Source: Acidithiobacillus montserratensis (GTDB taxonomy: Bacteria > Pseudomonadota > Gammaproteobacteria > Acidithiobacillales > Acidithiobacillaceae). From it: a stretch of DNA of 51,602 nt. The DNA lies in the NCBI RefSeq assembly GCF_018853465.1, contig NZ_JABBOU010000030.1:1-51602 (forward strand), in the 5' to 3' direction. The notes below the pieces were generated by a model that saw nothing but the letters and a program-made list of their open reading frames with translations, was not told the origin of the DNA and did no database searches. The position numbers and the translations under genes were made by a program. This document shows positions 8,805 through 18,741 of this stretch, piece by piece (the stretch's first letter is position 1; every line of letters begins with the position of its first letter).

Positions 8805-9173
8805 ATGGAAGCCCAAACAAAAAAACGTCATCGTCGTAGCGCCGAAGAACGCCTTGCCGATCTCGAAGAAAAGCAACGGCAAACGGAAATGCGCCTGCGG
8901 GAGCAGCTGGCGAAAATTGAGCAGCAGAAAAAGTCCTTGCAGGAAAATCCCCGCGCCAAACGCGAACGCGAAGCCCAGCGGCGTTCGTTGATGGATCGTG
9001 TTTCGCGTTTAGTGCCTGATTGGGAACCTACCCAAATCCTGGCAGCTATTGCCGAAGTCCGGGATCGGGTGGGGGAAAATCACCACGCCCTGCAGGAACT
9101 GGAAGCCCAAGGCAATGCCTTGATGCAGGAATTGAAGCCACGTCGGGGTCGGCGTCCGCGCAGTGCTCTTTAA
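8805..9173 (+). CDS. Basic coiled-coil protein, function unknown
   Basis: A 122-residue protein that I do not recognise. Residues about 12-60 are a highly charged Lys/Arg/Glu/Gln heptad-like stretch (RSAEERLADLEEKQRQTE) that predicts a long coiled coil. A helical middle section contains LVPDWEPTQILAAIAEV and the tail is very basic (KPRRGRRPRSAL). The bias resembles small nucleic-acid-binding or mobilisation accessory proteins, but no family signature is visible. AGGAG precedes the ATG and a strong terminator follows, supporting a real gene. It may be cotranscribed with the reductase 63 bp upstream. Confidence 0.7.
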   Translation: MEAQTKKRHRRSAEERLADLEEKQRQTEMRLREQLAKIEQQKKSLQENPRAKREREAQRRSLMDRVSRLVPDWEPTQILAAIAEVRDRVGENHHALQELEAQGNALMQELKPRRGRRPRSAL

Positions 9174-9190
9174 TCCGGTAGTTTAACCAG

Positions 9191-9226
9191 AAAAGCCCCC
9201 GGACCTCTCGATTCGGGGGCCTTTTT
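9191..9226. terminator. Rho-independent terminator, probably bidirectional
   Basis: A GC-rich stem (GCCCCCGGA pairing with TTCGGGGGC) is flanked by AAAA on the left and TTTTT on the right. It closes the plus-strand gene ending at 9173. The four A residues on the left give a shorter T run for the minus strand, so it may also close unrelated reads from the right. Confidence 0.85.
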
Positions 9227-9237
9227 ATGTCGATTTT

Positions 9238-9546
9238 TTAGCGTTTACAACTCCGCCAACGTTTTAAGGTGGGAACCCGGTGCGCCATGTAGGCGCGAAT
9301 ATACCAAGGCGCATTACGTTTGCGCATCAATTGTCGCACCCGCTGCTGCATGGCCTCCAGCGTCAATTCAGGATCCTTGAAAGCGCCTTCGGCATAACAG
9401 TAGCTGCAATAAATTGGACTGTGACTGCCGTCGCTTTCCGTGCCGCCGCCCTGCGGATCAAACTGTAAGGGCATGCCGCAACTCTGGCAGCGGTTTTTTT
9501 CAATTTCCAGTTGCTGTAACCATTTTTTCATAGGCAGATTAGACAT
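9238..9546 (-). CDS. Small zinc-ribbon protein
   Basis: A 102-residue protein with CQSCGMPL and YCSYCYAEGAF, two CxxC pairs typical of the putative zinc-ribbon domain family (Zn_ribbon_2 type). The C-terminal half is helical and basic (MQQRVRQLMRKRNAPW). The function of the family is unknown. Its ATG overlaps the end of the upstream membrane-protein gene by 8 bp, so the two are probably cotranslated. Confidence 0.75.
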   Translation of the reverse strand: MSNLPMKKWLQQLEIEKNRCQSCGMPLQFDPQGGGTESDGSHSPIYCSYCYAEGAFKDPELTLEAMQQRVRQLMRKRNAPWYIRAYMAHRVPTLKRWRSCKR

Positions 9547-10477
9547 CCTCAGGTGCTACCAGTTCAAGGGCTTCAATATAAATATGTGCCATGCCCAGCA
9601 GGAAAACGATGTTCGGGATAATGAAAACGAGGGCGGTGGCGACGCCCATTCCCATACTCAGGCCGACATTATACAGAGCCATCGTTCCCGGTGTACCGAT
9701 AGGAGCTGCGCTATGGGGGATAAAAGGATGACCGGAAATAGCATCCATCATCTGCCAGAACATGTCGGCACTGCGACTGAGTTCGCTGGCCAGCGCCGGG
9801 GCAGCGGCAGACAGGGCCATGCTGTAACCGGTATAGAGAATGATGGCGATGATGATGGCCAAACCGGCTGACAGGGCACCGAGTAATAACATCATCAGCA
9901 AGATGGAACCGGGTTTGTTGCGGGCAATGCTGAGGGTATGGCGCAGAGAATTGCTTACCGATTCACCATGCCACAGAGCTGGACCAGACAAATTAAAAAC
10001 AATAATGGCCAGAACAAAAACCACGGCATTGATCAACATGGCCAGCGGAAACAAAGGCACAAACAGAGCAGCCCCTATTCCCGGTATTTTGCAGGCCAGG
10101 AAGCCCAGCAGCTCCACCACAAAAATACCCAAAAGCAGAAGACTCTCAATAACCAGCAGGCCAATCAGGCGGGGGAGTGTTTTTAACCCAAAGCGCAGGC
10201 TGTGCAGAATACCGGGTAAGGCGTCTCCCCGGGCTTCATGGAGTAATACACCGCCAGCACCCAGATAGCCCACGCCAAAACTGACAAACAGGATCAGCAG
10301 GCCAATACCGGCACCTATTACCCCGCCCGGCCACTGTACAAAAAATTCCAGGCCCGCCATGCCGATAAAAACGGCGAGAATATAAACCAGAATCGGTTGC
10401 CAGAGCGTGATACCGCGTAAAGCGCGCAGCAACAGTGAAAATGACAGATCTCCGTGGCTGGGAGAATGACTAAACAT
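9539..10477 (-). CDS. Polytopic inner-membrane protein, function unknown
   Basis: A 312-residue, strongly hydrophobic protein with about six to seven predicted membrane segments, such as ILVYILAVFIGMAGLEFF and SILLMMLLLGALSAGLAI. I see no transporter, enzyme or channel motif. The hydrophilic segment SELSRSADMFWQMMDA near residue 240 may be a loop. It leads the zinc-ribbon gene in a two-gene unit and is divergent from the TetR gene, so a regulatory link is possible but not shown. Confidence 0.7.
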   Translation of the reverse strand: MFSHSPSHGDLSFSLLLRALRGITLWQPILVYILAVFIGMAGLEFFVQWPGGVIGAGIGLLILFVSFGVGYLGAGGVLLHEARGDALPGILHSLRFGLKTLPRLIGLLVIESLLLLGIFVVELLGFLACKIPGIGAALFVPLFPLAMLINAVVFVLAIIVFNLSGPALWHGESVSNSLRHTLSIARNKPGSILLMMLLLGALSAGLAIIIAIILYTGYSMALSAAAPALASELSRSADMFWQMMDAISGHPFIPHSAAPIGTPGTMALYNVGLSMGMGVATALVFIIPNIVFLLGMAHIYIEALELVAPEDV

Positions 10478-10574
10478 ACAGATTTCCTTATTCGGCGATC
10501 AAAGGCCATCACTTGGACAAGCATAATGGTTGGAATTTTACTGTAAAGCGACATTCACCTTCGGTGATGGTACA

Positions 10575-10602
10575 CTGACCGGATATTGACCGATTGGTCA
10601 GG
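10575..10602. promoter_or_regulatory. Candidate TetR operator before the TetR gene
   Basis: TGACC-GATT-GGTCA (10587-10600) is an inverted repeat, preceded by another CTGACC at 10575 that can pair with GGTCAG at 10596. It lies 51-78 bp before the regulator's ATG, a usual place for autoregulation. Read on the minus strand it gives CTGACC..TCGGTCA, close to sites at 14151 and 32048. Confidence 0.55.
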
Positions 10603-10652
10603 TACTTATCAAGTGACTGATGATAGATGAAAAGGAATGACTGAGGAAATTC

Positions 10653-11279
10653 ATGGATAATATCCAGGCAATAGCAGAAGGAGACGGGCGCCAGCGTATT
10701 CTGGCCGCTGCAGAAAAGCTGTTTTCCGATAAGGCTTTTGACGCAGTCTCCATGAGCGCCATTGCCTGTGAAGCAGGGATCAGCAAGGCCAATATTTATC
10801 ACTATTTTCCCAACAAAGACACGTTGTATCTCGCCGTGTTGCGCATGGCCAGTCATAATCTTCGGGCCGTCCTCAATGAATCTGTCAGTGCCCACGGTTC
10901 AGTGCGGGATGTGTTGCGTCATTTTGCCCATAATCACCTCCAGGCGCTCCTCAAAAGACCTGAGCTGGTGCGCCTGGTCTGGCGGGAAATATTGGAAAAA
11001 GGCGCACCCAGAGCGCAGGAGTTTGCCGAACAGGGCTTTGCCGATATGTTTTCGGCCCTGGTCGATGTGCTCAAACTGGGACAAACCCGGGGGGAGTTCC
11101 GGCCGGATTTTGATCCGGCCTTGGTGGCTACTCTCCTGCTCGGCGCCAATGTGTTTTTTTTCCAGTCACGGGATATATTACGTCACTATCCTCCTATTAC
11201 TTTCGCGGATGATCCTGCCGGATATGATGCCGGTATTGTTGAAATCCTGTTGCGCGGACTGGCACCCGCTACGGCCTGA
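10653..11279 (+). CDS. TetR family transcriptional regulator
   Basis: A 208-residue repressor-type protein. The N-terminal helix-turn-helix is clear: RILAAAEKLF, MSAIACEAGISKANIYHYF and PNKDTLY at residues about 12-55. The C-terminal ligand-binding half is variable and does not show its inducer. GAGGAA precedes the ATG. A palindromic operator candidate lies just upstream, and a similar one lies on the pagL promoter at 14.15 kb beside an EmrA-like adaptor gene. I infer that it controls envelope or efflux genes. Confidence 0.9.
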   Translation: MDNIQAIAEGDGRQRILAAAEKLFSDKAFDAVSMSAIACEAGISKANIYHYFPNKDTLYLAVLRMASHNLRAVLNESVSAHGSVRDVLRHFAHNHLQALLKRPELVRLVWREILEKGAPRAQEFAEQGFADMFSALVDVLKLGQTRGEFRPDFDPALVATLLLGANVFFFQSRDILRHYPPITFADDPAGYDAGIVEILLRGLAPATA

Positions 11280-11286
11280 TTTTTGA

Positions 11287-12899
<1,613 letters not shown>

Positions 12900-12978
12900 A
12901 GGACGTTAGTTTAAACTTTCGGGCATGGTGCTTGTGCTCCCGCAGTAATGGAAGATTTTTGCCACGCCGTTTTGGTTT

Positions 12979-13992
12979 TCAAAGAATGGGTTTCAGCAAT
13001 TTGACCCAGCCTGGAGCACCACCGGTATTGATGGTCACTGTGGCGCTGGTGCCAATGCGCAGAGGCAGCTTGGGATCGGGATTGGTGATCATCACTCGCA
13101 CTGGTACGCGCTGGGTGACTTTTACCCAGTTTCCTGTAGCATTTTCCGGAGGCAGCAGAGAAAACGCGTTTCCAGCCCCGCCACTGAGACTCACCACCTT
13201 CCCCTTGAAGGAATGGTTGGGGTACATGTCCACTTGCACGTCGGCCTTCTGACCGGGATGCACCCGGTTGAGATCGGTTTCCTTATAGTTCGCTTCCACC
13301 CAATATTCGCCGTTGCCGATAAGCGGAAAGAGATCCTGGTTGATGTTCACCACATCACCCACATGAATTTTATCGACCTTGCTGACCACCCCGGTGATGG
13401 GGGCGTAGAGCGTGGTTTCCGAGAGATACATTTGGGCCGTACCCAAGGCCGCCTTAGCCGCCGCAATCCGGGCGGCATTGAGGCTTTGCTGGGCACGGGT
13501 GGCTGAGAGGTTGGCTTTTTCGGCCTGCCATTGTGCCATGGCGCCTTTGGCTGCGGTCATCCGGTTGTCGGCTTCCTGGGCGGATAAATATTTTTGTGCC
13601 GCCAGAGCCGCCGCCCGCTGGGCATTGCGTTGCGCGTTCTGATAAGTAATCTGGTCGGCTCTGACGCGTGCTTCGGCAGCTGCAATATTGGCCTGAATGG
13701 CGCTGGTCTGACGTTCAGCCTGGGCCAGTTCCGCTTCGGCTTTTTGTACGTCGTAGTGGTAGGCCTCCGGATCTATTTTGACCAGAGGCTGCCCGGCTTT
13801 GACCACTTGATTGTCTTTGACATAAATATCGACAATATGTCCGGTTACCCGAGGGGCAATGTTGACCACATGGGCGTGAATATAGGCATCATCGGTACTG
13901 GGATAATAGTCGGCAATCTGAAAATAGGCATAGGCACCGAAAGCGACAATAATGAGGATGATCAGGACTACAAAGCGTTTGAGCCAGCGCAT
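12979..13992 (-). CDS. EmrA/HlyD-like membrane fusion protein
   Basis: A periplasmic adaptor of a drug-efflux or secretion pump. After an N-terminal membrane segment (FVVLIILIIVAFGAYAYF) come the family signature TDDAYIHAHVVNIAPRVTG, a lipoyl half-motif (VKDNQVVKAGQPLVKIDP), an alpha-helical hairpin rich in Ala/Gln, and LYAPITGVVSKV. The ATG at 13992 has AAAGGA seven bp upstream and is preferred over one 48 bp earlier. EmrA normally has an MFS pump (EmrB) beside it; none is present, so this adaptor is an orphan here. It faces the pagL-like gene across 237 bp. Confidence 0.88.
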   Translation of the reverse strand: MRWLKRFVVLIILIIVAFGAYAYFQIADYYPSTDDAYIHAHVVNIAPRVTGHIVDIYVKDNQVVKAGQPLVKIDPEAYHYDVQKAEAELAQAERQTSAIQANIAAAEARVRADQITYQNAQRNAQRAAALAAQKYLSAQEADNRMTAAKGAMAQWQAEKANLSATRAQQSLNAARIAAAKAALGTAQMYLSETTLYAPITGVVSKVDKIHVGDVVNINQDLFPLIGNGEYWVEANYKETDLNRVHPGQKADVQVDMYPNHSFKGKVVSLSGGAGNAFSLLPPENATGNWVKVTQRVPVRVMITNPDPKLPLRIGTSATVTINTGGAPGWVKLLKPIL

Positions 13993-14123
13993 AACTATCC
14001 TTTGTTGCAATGACAGCAGCCGATTCCAGAACCGGGCCATAAAACAATCGAAACATTCCGTATATACTGTGTTTCAGCGGTTTTCATCAGAACGACTTGC
14101 TGCATCCAACCTGTGGTACATTT

Positions 14124-14152
14124 TTGACAGGATAAGCAGTAAATCGCATACT
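14124..14152 (+). promoter_or_regulatory. Promoter reading toward the PagL-like gene
   Basis: TTGACA (14124-14129) and CATACT (14147-14152) are separated by 17 bp. The start of a candidate TetR operator overlaps the -10 box. Transcription would begin about 70 bp before the PagL-like ATG. Confidence 0.55.
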
Positions 14153-14168
14153 GACCGTTCGGTTGACA
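14151..14168. promoter_or_regulatory. Candidate TetR operator between the adaptor and PagL genes
   Basis: CTGACCGTTCGGTTGACA is an imperfect inverted repeat (TGACCG against CGGTTGA). It resembles the palindrome before the TetR gene at 10587 and the site at 32048. It covers the expected transcription start of the plus-strand promoter, so binding would block it. Control of the minus-strand adaptor gene is possible too. Confidence 0.5.
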
Positions 14169-14229
14169 CCATAACCTAAACACTGGATGTCGGCAAGATG
14201 ACGCAACAAATAGATCTAAAGGAGTAATC

Positions 14230-14784
14230 ATGAAAAACAAGCAGTGGGTCTGGGCTTTCAGCGGTGCGATTTTCGGACTGATGATCTCAGCCCCGGCCAT
14301 GGCGGATGGTGAAGGACTGCATATCATTCAAGGCGGCCCCTCATATTTTAATATTGGTTTGGGGGCTTTCAATGCGGCGGGCGTGACCCCAGGCCCCGGA
14401 TATACAAATTCCACTTTGCCGATGATCAACCTGGAATATCAGACCGGGGCCAAATTGTTCGGTATTGGCGCTGTCTATGGATTGCTGGCCAACACCAATG
14501 GCGGTTTCATGGGCTATACCGGTTTTTATACGGATGTGGCCTGGGACCACTGGGTGCTGACCCCGGTACTCGCCATGGGCGGCTACCATCAAGGTCGTGG
14601 CAAGTATCTGGATGGTACTTTTCAGTTTCGTCTGGAGCTGAGTCTGGATTATCAGTTTGCCAATCAGTCTCGTTTTGGGCTGAAAATTGCCCATATTTCT
14701 AACGCCTACATCAAGGAAAGTGATCCGGGCGAAGATGAAATCATGCTCAATTACTCCATGCCCCTGTCTTTTGGGGAGCATTGA
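14230..14784 (+). CDS. pagL: PagL-like lipid A deacylase (acyloxyacyl hydrolase)
   Basis: A 184-residue predicted outer-membrane beta-barrel. It has a Sec signal peptide (basic MKNKQ, hydrophobic core, cleavage near APAMA-DG) and a C-terminal aromatic strand. The C-terminal KIAHISNAYIK matches the His-x-Ser-Asn-Ala active-site motif of PagL, which removes the 3-position acyl chain from lipid A. The downstream acidic residues are GEDE rather than the usual single spaced Glu, so the third catalytic residue is uncertain. AAAGGAG precedes the ATG. Confidence 0.72.
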   Translation: MKNKQWVWAFSGAIFGLMISAPAMADGEGLHIIQGGPSYFNIGLGAFNAAGVTPGPGYTNSTLPMINLEYQTGAKLFGIGAVYGLLANTNGGFMGYTGFYTDVAWDHWVLTPVLAMGGYHQGRGKYLDGTFQFRLELSLDYQFANQSRFGLKIAHISNAYIKESDPGEDEIMLNYSMPLSFGEH

Positions 14785-14800
14785 TGTTTAGAGAATCAGA

Positions 14801-15745
14801 TTATCCGGCGTGAAGTCCCAGTTTTTCAAAGAGCATCTGGTCATGATCGCTGCTGGCATTATCGGTGGTCAGCAGGCGGTCGCCCAGAAAAATGCTGTTG
14901 GCGCCCGCCAGAAAAGCCAGAGCCTGTAACTCGTCACTCATACTTTCCCGTCCTGCGGAGAGTCGCACATAGGCTTCGGGAAACATCACCCGGGCTACCG
15001 CAATGGTGCGCACAAATTCCAGTCCATCAATGGGCGTGACCGATTCCAGTGGCGTACCGGGAATGGGTACCAGGGCATTGATGGGAATGCTCTCCGGGGC
15101 CTGGGGAAGTTGCGACAGTACCTGCAACATGCGCGCCCGATCCCGGCGCGATTCACCCATGCCCAGAATCCCGCCGCTACAGATTTTGATGCCGGCATCG
15201 CGAACCGCTTCCAGGGTATCCAGACGATCCTGGAAACTGTGGGTATGAATCACCTCCCCATAAAATTCCGGCGAAGTGTCGAGGTTATGATTGTAATAAT
15301 CCAGTCCGGCCGCCTGCAGACGCTCGGCCTGTCCACTTTTCAGCATGCCCAGGGTGACACAGCTTTCCAGGCCATGTTCCTTGACGATCTGGATCATGGC
15401 AGCGACTTTTTCGATGTCCTTGTCGTGGGGGGAGCGCCAGGCTGCACCCATACATAGTCGTTGCGCACCATTGGCTTTGGCGGCAGCGGCAGCGCTGCGC
15501 ACCGCTTCGATATCCATGAGCGCTTCGGATTTCAGATTGCTGGCATGATGCACACTTTGTGAGCAATAACCGCAGTCTTCCGGACATCCTCCGGTTTTGA
15601 TCGACAACAAGGTGGAGCATTGAATGGTATTGGGGTCAAAATGCTGGCGATGGACCTGCTGTGCCGCAAAAATCAGGTCATTGAAAGGCCGTGCATAGAT
15701 GTCGAGAATGCCGTCCAGGCTATAAGCGTGGGAAGATGTCGTCAT
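14801..15745 (-). CDS. bioB: Biotin synthase BioB
   Basis: A radical-SAM enzyme inserting sulfur into dethiobiotin, the last step of biotin synthesis. The cluster ligands are in [11 protein letters not shown] (CxxxCxxC), and [21 protein letters not shown] and [12 protein letters not shown] follow. Its 314 residues match the family. It stands apart from bioFHCD, convergent with the PagL-like gene, with 16 bp between the stops. Confidence 0.95.
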   Translation of the reverse strand: MTTSSHAYSLDGILDIYARPFNDLIFAAQQVHRQHFDPNTIQCSTLLSIKTGGCPEDCGYCSQSVHHASNLKSEALMDIEAVRSAAAAAKANGAQRLCMGAAWRSPHDKDIEKVAAMIQIVKEHGLESCVTLGMLKSGQAERLQAAGLDYYNHNLDTSPEFYGEVIHTHSFQDRLDTLEAVRDAGIKICSGGILGMGESRRDRARMLQVLSQLPQAPESIPINALVPIPGTPLESVTPIDGLEFVRTIAVARVMFPEAYVRLSAGRESMSDELQALAFLAGANSIFLGDRLLTTDNASSDHDQMLFEKLGLHAG

Positions 15746-15781
15746 GGTGGATTCCGGTTGGTTTTGAAAAATGCCGGCGCT

Positions 15782-16063
15782 TTATACGCCGCCCAGATTG
15801 AGAATGGCATTGACCAGCAGACCTTTCAATAACTCGATGAGTAAAAGGGCGACCAGGGGGCTGAGATCCATTCCTCCCAGGGGTGGAATGATGCGTTGCA
15901 GGGGATAGAGAATGGGCCCGGTCACCCGGTCGAGAAAATGCACAATCGGGTTGCGGGGATCAGGTTGCACCCAGGATAAAATGGCACGAATCAGGATGGC
16001 CCAGAACAGCAGGGTAAGGACCAGATCGGTCAGTCGCGCCATTTCAATGCTGATGTTATTCAT
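15782..16063 (-). CDS. yggT: YggT family membrane protein (single repeat)
   Basis: A 93-residue protein with two hydrophobic segments and one YGGT repeat: LFWAILIRAILSWVQPDPRNP, then DRVTGPILYPLQRIIPPLGGMDLSPLVALLLI. Many proteobacterial homologues carry two repeats; this one has one, like the shorter forms. The role is unclear and may concern cell-envelope or division processes. It overlaps proC by 4 bp, in the common pipY-proC-yggT arrangement. Confidence 0.88.
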   Translation of the reverse strand: MNNISIEMARLTDLVLTLLFWAILIRAILSWVQPDPRNPIVHFLDRVTGPILYPLQRIIPPLGGMDLSPLVALLLIELLKGLLVNAILNLGGV

Positions 16064-16887
16064 GCGTCTTTCTTCAGTAACTGGCTCAGTGCCCGCCCGC
16101 GTTCAGCGGCAGCCGCGAGGGCGCGCTGGGCGAGGGGACGCAACTGTTCTTCCCAGACAGCCAACCCCGCCGCCGTGGTTCCTCCCGGGCTGGTGACCTG
16201 ATGGCGCAGTTCGCTGGGGCTGGCCGGACTGGCGGCAGCCATCTGGGCCGTTCCCAGGACAGTTTGCAAAGCCAGCGCCCGGGCCGTGATCCGATCCAGT
16301 CCCTGGAGTACTGCTGCGTCTTCCAGGGCTTCCAGAAACAACAGCACGTAGGCGGGACCGCTGCCAGCCAGCGCCGTAGCCGTATCCATCAAGGCCTCAT
16401 CGTGGAGCCAGAACACCTTGCCGACCCCGGAAAAAATCTGCTGTACCGTGTCACATTGGCTGGCGCCGACGTTTGCTCTGGCGAACAGAGTAGTGGCGCC
16501 AGCGCCGATCTGGGAGGGTGTGTTGGGCATGGCGCGGACGACGGAGATTTCCTCGCCCAGTAACGCCGTGATTTGTGTGCTGGAGACACCGGCTGCCACA
16601 GAGACAAAAAGTGCGGATCCACTGCGTAAGGTATCACCCCATTCCTGAAGGATGGCAGGCATTTGTTTGGGTTTAGCAGCATAAATCACGACACTGTTTT
16701 CCGGTAGCTTTTCCGCTTGAGCAGGACGACTGCGGACCCCGAATTCCTCGGCAAGGGCTCCCCGATGCAGAGTGCTGGGAGCATGTACCTGAATACTCTC
16801 GCCAGGAATATCCCGTTGGCGCATGCCGGAAATAAGCGCGCGGGCCATATTACCTGCGCCAATAAAAACAATGTGTTGTTCAGTCAT
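16060..16887 (-). CDS. proC: Pyrroline-5-carboxylate reductase ProC
   Basis: It reduces pyrroline-5-carboxylate to proline with NAD(P)H. The Rossmann start IVFIGAGNMARALISGM, the strand VVIYAAKPKQM, AMPNTPSQIGAG and the C-terminal ALAGSGPAYVLLFLEAL and VTSPGGTTAAGL motifs are diagnostic. Its 275 residues are normal. It is the middle gene of pipY-proC-yggT, with 4-bp overlaps at both ends. proB lies near 29 kb and the catabolic putA near 42.6 kb. Confidence 0.95.
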   Translation of the reverse strand: MTEQHIVFIGAGNMARALISGMRQRDIPGESIQVHAPSTLHRGALAEEFGVRSRPAQAEKLPENSVVIYAAKPKQMPAILQEWGDTLRSGSALFVSVAAGVSSTQITALLGEEISVVRAMPNTPSQIGAGATTLFARANVGASQCDTVQQIFSGVGKVFWLHDEALMDTATALAGSGPAYVLLFLEALEDAAVLQGLDRITARALALQTVLGTAQMAAASPASPSELRHQVTSPGGTTAAGLAVWEEQLRPLAQRALAAAAERGRALSQLLKKDA

Positions 16888-17555
16888 AAGCGCTCCTGGT
16901 GACGGCTGCCAAACAAAACGGTACCCAGCCGGACTTCAGTGGCACCATGAGCCAAAGCCTGGATGTAGTCCGCTGAGGTTCCCATGGAAAGGGTGTCCAG
17001 ATCGGGGTATTTCCCGGTGTTCTGCAGCGCGTGAAATAAAGCCTGCATCTGAGAAAAATTGTTCCGGGCCTGATCAGGGTCGGGATGCACCAGGGCCATC
17101 AGTCCCCGCATGCGCAGATGGGGCAGCTTCTCGATCTCGTTTGCCAGGGCTTCCAGAGCGGCTGGCAGGCATCCGCCTTTACTATCTTCCCCGCTGACCG
17201 CTACTTCAACCAAAACATTGAGCTTTGTGGCGGCTCCCTGTCTTGCCGCATTCAGACGTTGGGCAAGGAGGGGGCGATCCACACTTTCAACCCAGTCAAA
17301 ATGTTGCGCAATCTCGCTTGTTTTATTGCGCTGAATCCGGCCGATGAAATGCCAGCAAACAGGCTGCAGATCCTGCAGGGTGGCCTGTTTTTCCAGCGCT
17401 TCCTGCACATAGTTTTCACCGAAATGGCGCAGTCCCAGCGCATGGGCTTCCCGCAGAACACTGGCGGGAACCCGCTTGCTGACCGCCAGCAAGGTGGTGC
17501 GGTCAGATGCAGTCAGGGTTCGTTGGACCTGCGTAAGATTTTCAGCAAGTGACAT
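16884..17555 (-). CDS. pipY: PLP homeostasis protein (YggS/PipY)
   Basis: A PLP-binding protein of the fold-III TIM-barrel type that buffers pyridoxal phosphate and affects amino-acid pools. The PLP lysine is in LLAVSKRVPASVL; HFGENYVQEALEK, WHFIGRIQRNK and LSMGTSADYIQALAHGATEVRLG are family blocks. I start it at the ATG at 17555 (MSLAENL), 10 codons after the longest open frame. It is the first gene of the pipY-proC-yggT unit. Confidence 0.92.
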   Translation of the reverse strand: MSLAENLTQVQRTLTASDRTTLLAVSKRVPASVLREAHALGLRHFGENYVQEALEKQATLQDLQPVCWHFIGRIQRNKTSEIAQHFDWVESVDRPLLAQRLNAARQGAATKLNVLVEVAVSGEDSKGGCLPAALEALANEIEKLPHLRMRGLMALVHPDPDQARNNFSQMQALFHALQNTGKYPDLDTLSMGTSADYIQALAHGATEVRLGTVLFGSRHQERL

Positions 17556-17593
17556 GATACTCCCGAACGTGGGCGAAATGGCCAAGGTCGACT

Positions 17594-17623
17594 ATAGTAA
17601 CGCCCAAAGGACCTGATGCCCAA
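17594..17623 (-). promoter_or_regulatory. Possible promoter of pipY-proC-yggT
   Basis: On the minus strand TTGGGC and TACTAT are separated by 18 bp, about 38 bp before the pipY start. The match is moderate and the 126-bp region is shared with the divergent pilT gene. Confidence 0.35.
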
Positions 17624-17681
17624 ATAACGGCCAAATGATGGCCAGATGATGAAATCCCCGTACCCAGTGGAGAGTGGATAA

Positions 17682-18731
17682 ATGGATATCGCAGAATTGC
17701 TCACCTTTGCCGTGAAAAACAATGCCTCGGATACGCATATTTCAGCTGGGCTGGCCCCCATGCTGCGCATCAACGGCGACATGCGTCCCCTGAATGTGGA
17801 GGCGCTGGATAGCAAGGCCGTCCACGCGATGATCTATGACATCATGTCGGATTCCCAGCGTAAATGGTATGAAGAAAACCTGGAAATCGATTTTGCCTAT
17901 GAGTTGCCGGGCATCGCCCGGTTTCGGGTCAACGCCTTTAACCAGGACCGGGGACCGGCGGCGGCATTCCGGACCATTCCCGCCAAGGTGCTGAGCCTGG
18001 AAGAACTGAATGCTCCGAAATCTTTCACGGAAATCATTAATATACCCCGTGGGCTCGTGCTGGTGACGGGGCCGACCGGATCAGGAAAATCCACGACACT
18101 GGCGGCCATGGTTGATCACATCAACGCCAATCGGCCGGATCACATCATTACCATCGAAGATCCCATTGAATTTATCCATACGGCGAAAAAGTCGCTGGTG
18201 AACCAGCGGGAAGTGGGTCCCAATACCCATTCCTTCGAAAACGCCCTGCGTTCGGCCCTGCGTGAAGATCCAGATATCATTCTGGTGGGCGAATTACGGG
18301 ATCTGGAAACCATGCGTCTGGCCCTGACCGCCGCAGAAACCGGACATATTGTTTTCGCCACCCTGCACACCAGCTCTGCGCCCAAAACCATTGACCGTAT
18401 TGTCGATTCCTTTCCGGGCGGTGAAAAAGACATGGTTCGCGCCATGCTCTCGGAATCCTTGCGGGCGGTCATCTCCCAGACCCTGCTCAAAACTGCCGAC
18501 GGTAAGGGCCGGGTACCCGCCCACGAAATCATGATCGCCACCCCCGCCATCCGTAATCTGATTCGCGAAAACAAGGTGGCGCAGATGTATTCGGTGATTC
18601 AAACCGGACAGAATCAGGGGATGCAAACCCTGGATCAGTGTCTGGCGGATCTGGTGCGGGCGCACAAAATCACCCGTGAAGAAGCCATGCGCCGGGTGCA
18701 AAACAAAGACAGTTTCATGAACGTGGCCTGA
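17682..18731 (+). CDS. pilT: Type IV pilus retraction ATPase PilT
   Basis: A hexameric cytoplasmic ATPase that drives pilus retraction in twitching motility, adhesion and DNA uptake. Its 349 residues hold SDTHISAGLAPMLRING at the N-terminus, the Walker A GPTGSGKST near residues 129-137, the Asp box TIEDPIEF, Walker B DIILVGELRDLET, the His box TGHIVFATLHT and the AIRNLIRE segment typical of PilT. The pilU gene follows after 10 bp. Confidence 0.96.
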   Translation: MDIAELLTFAVKNNASDTHISAGLAPMLRINGDMRPLNVEALDSKAVHAMIYDIMSDSQRKWYEENLEIDFAYELPGIARFRVNAFNQDRGPAAAFRTIPAKVLSLEELNAPKSFTEIINIPRGLVLVTGPTGSGKSTTLAAMVDHINANRPDHIITIEDPIEFIHTAKKSLVNQREVGPNTHSFENALRSALREDPDIILVGELRDLETMRLALTAAETGHIVFATLHTSSAPKTIDRIVDSFPGGEKDMVRAMLSESLRAVISQTLLKTADGKGRVPAHEIMIATPAIRNLIRENKVAQMYSVIQTGQNQGMQTLDQCLADLVRAHKITREEAMRRVQNKDSFMNVA

Positions 18732-18741
18732 GGACGATGGC

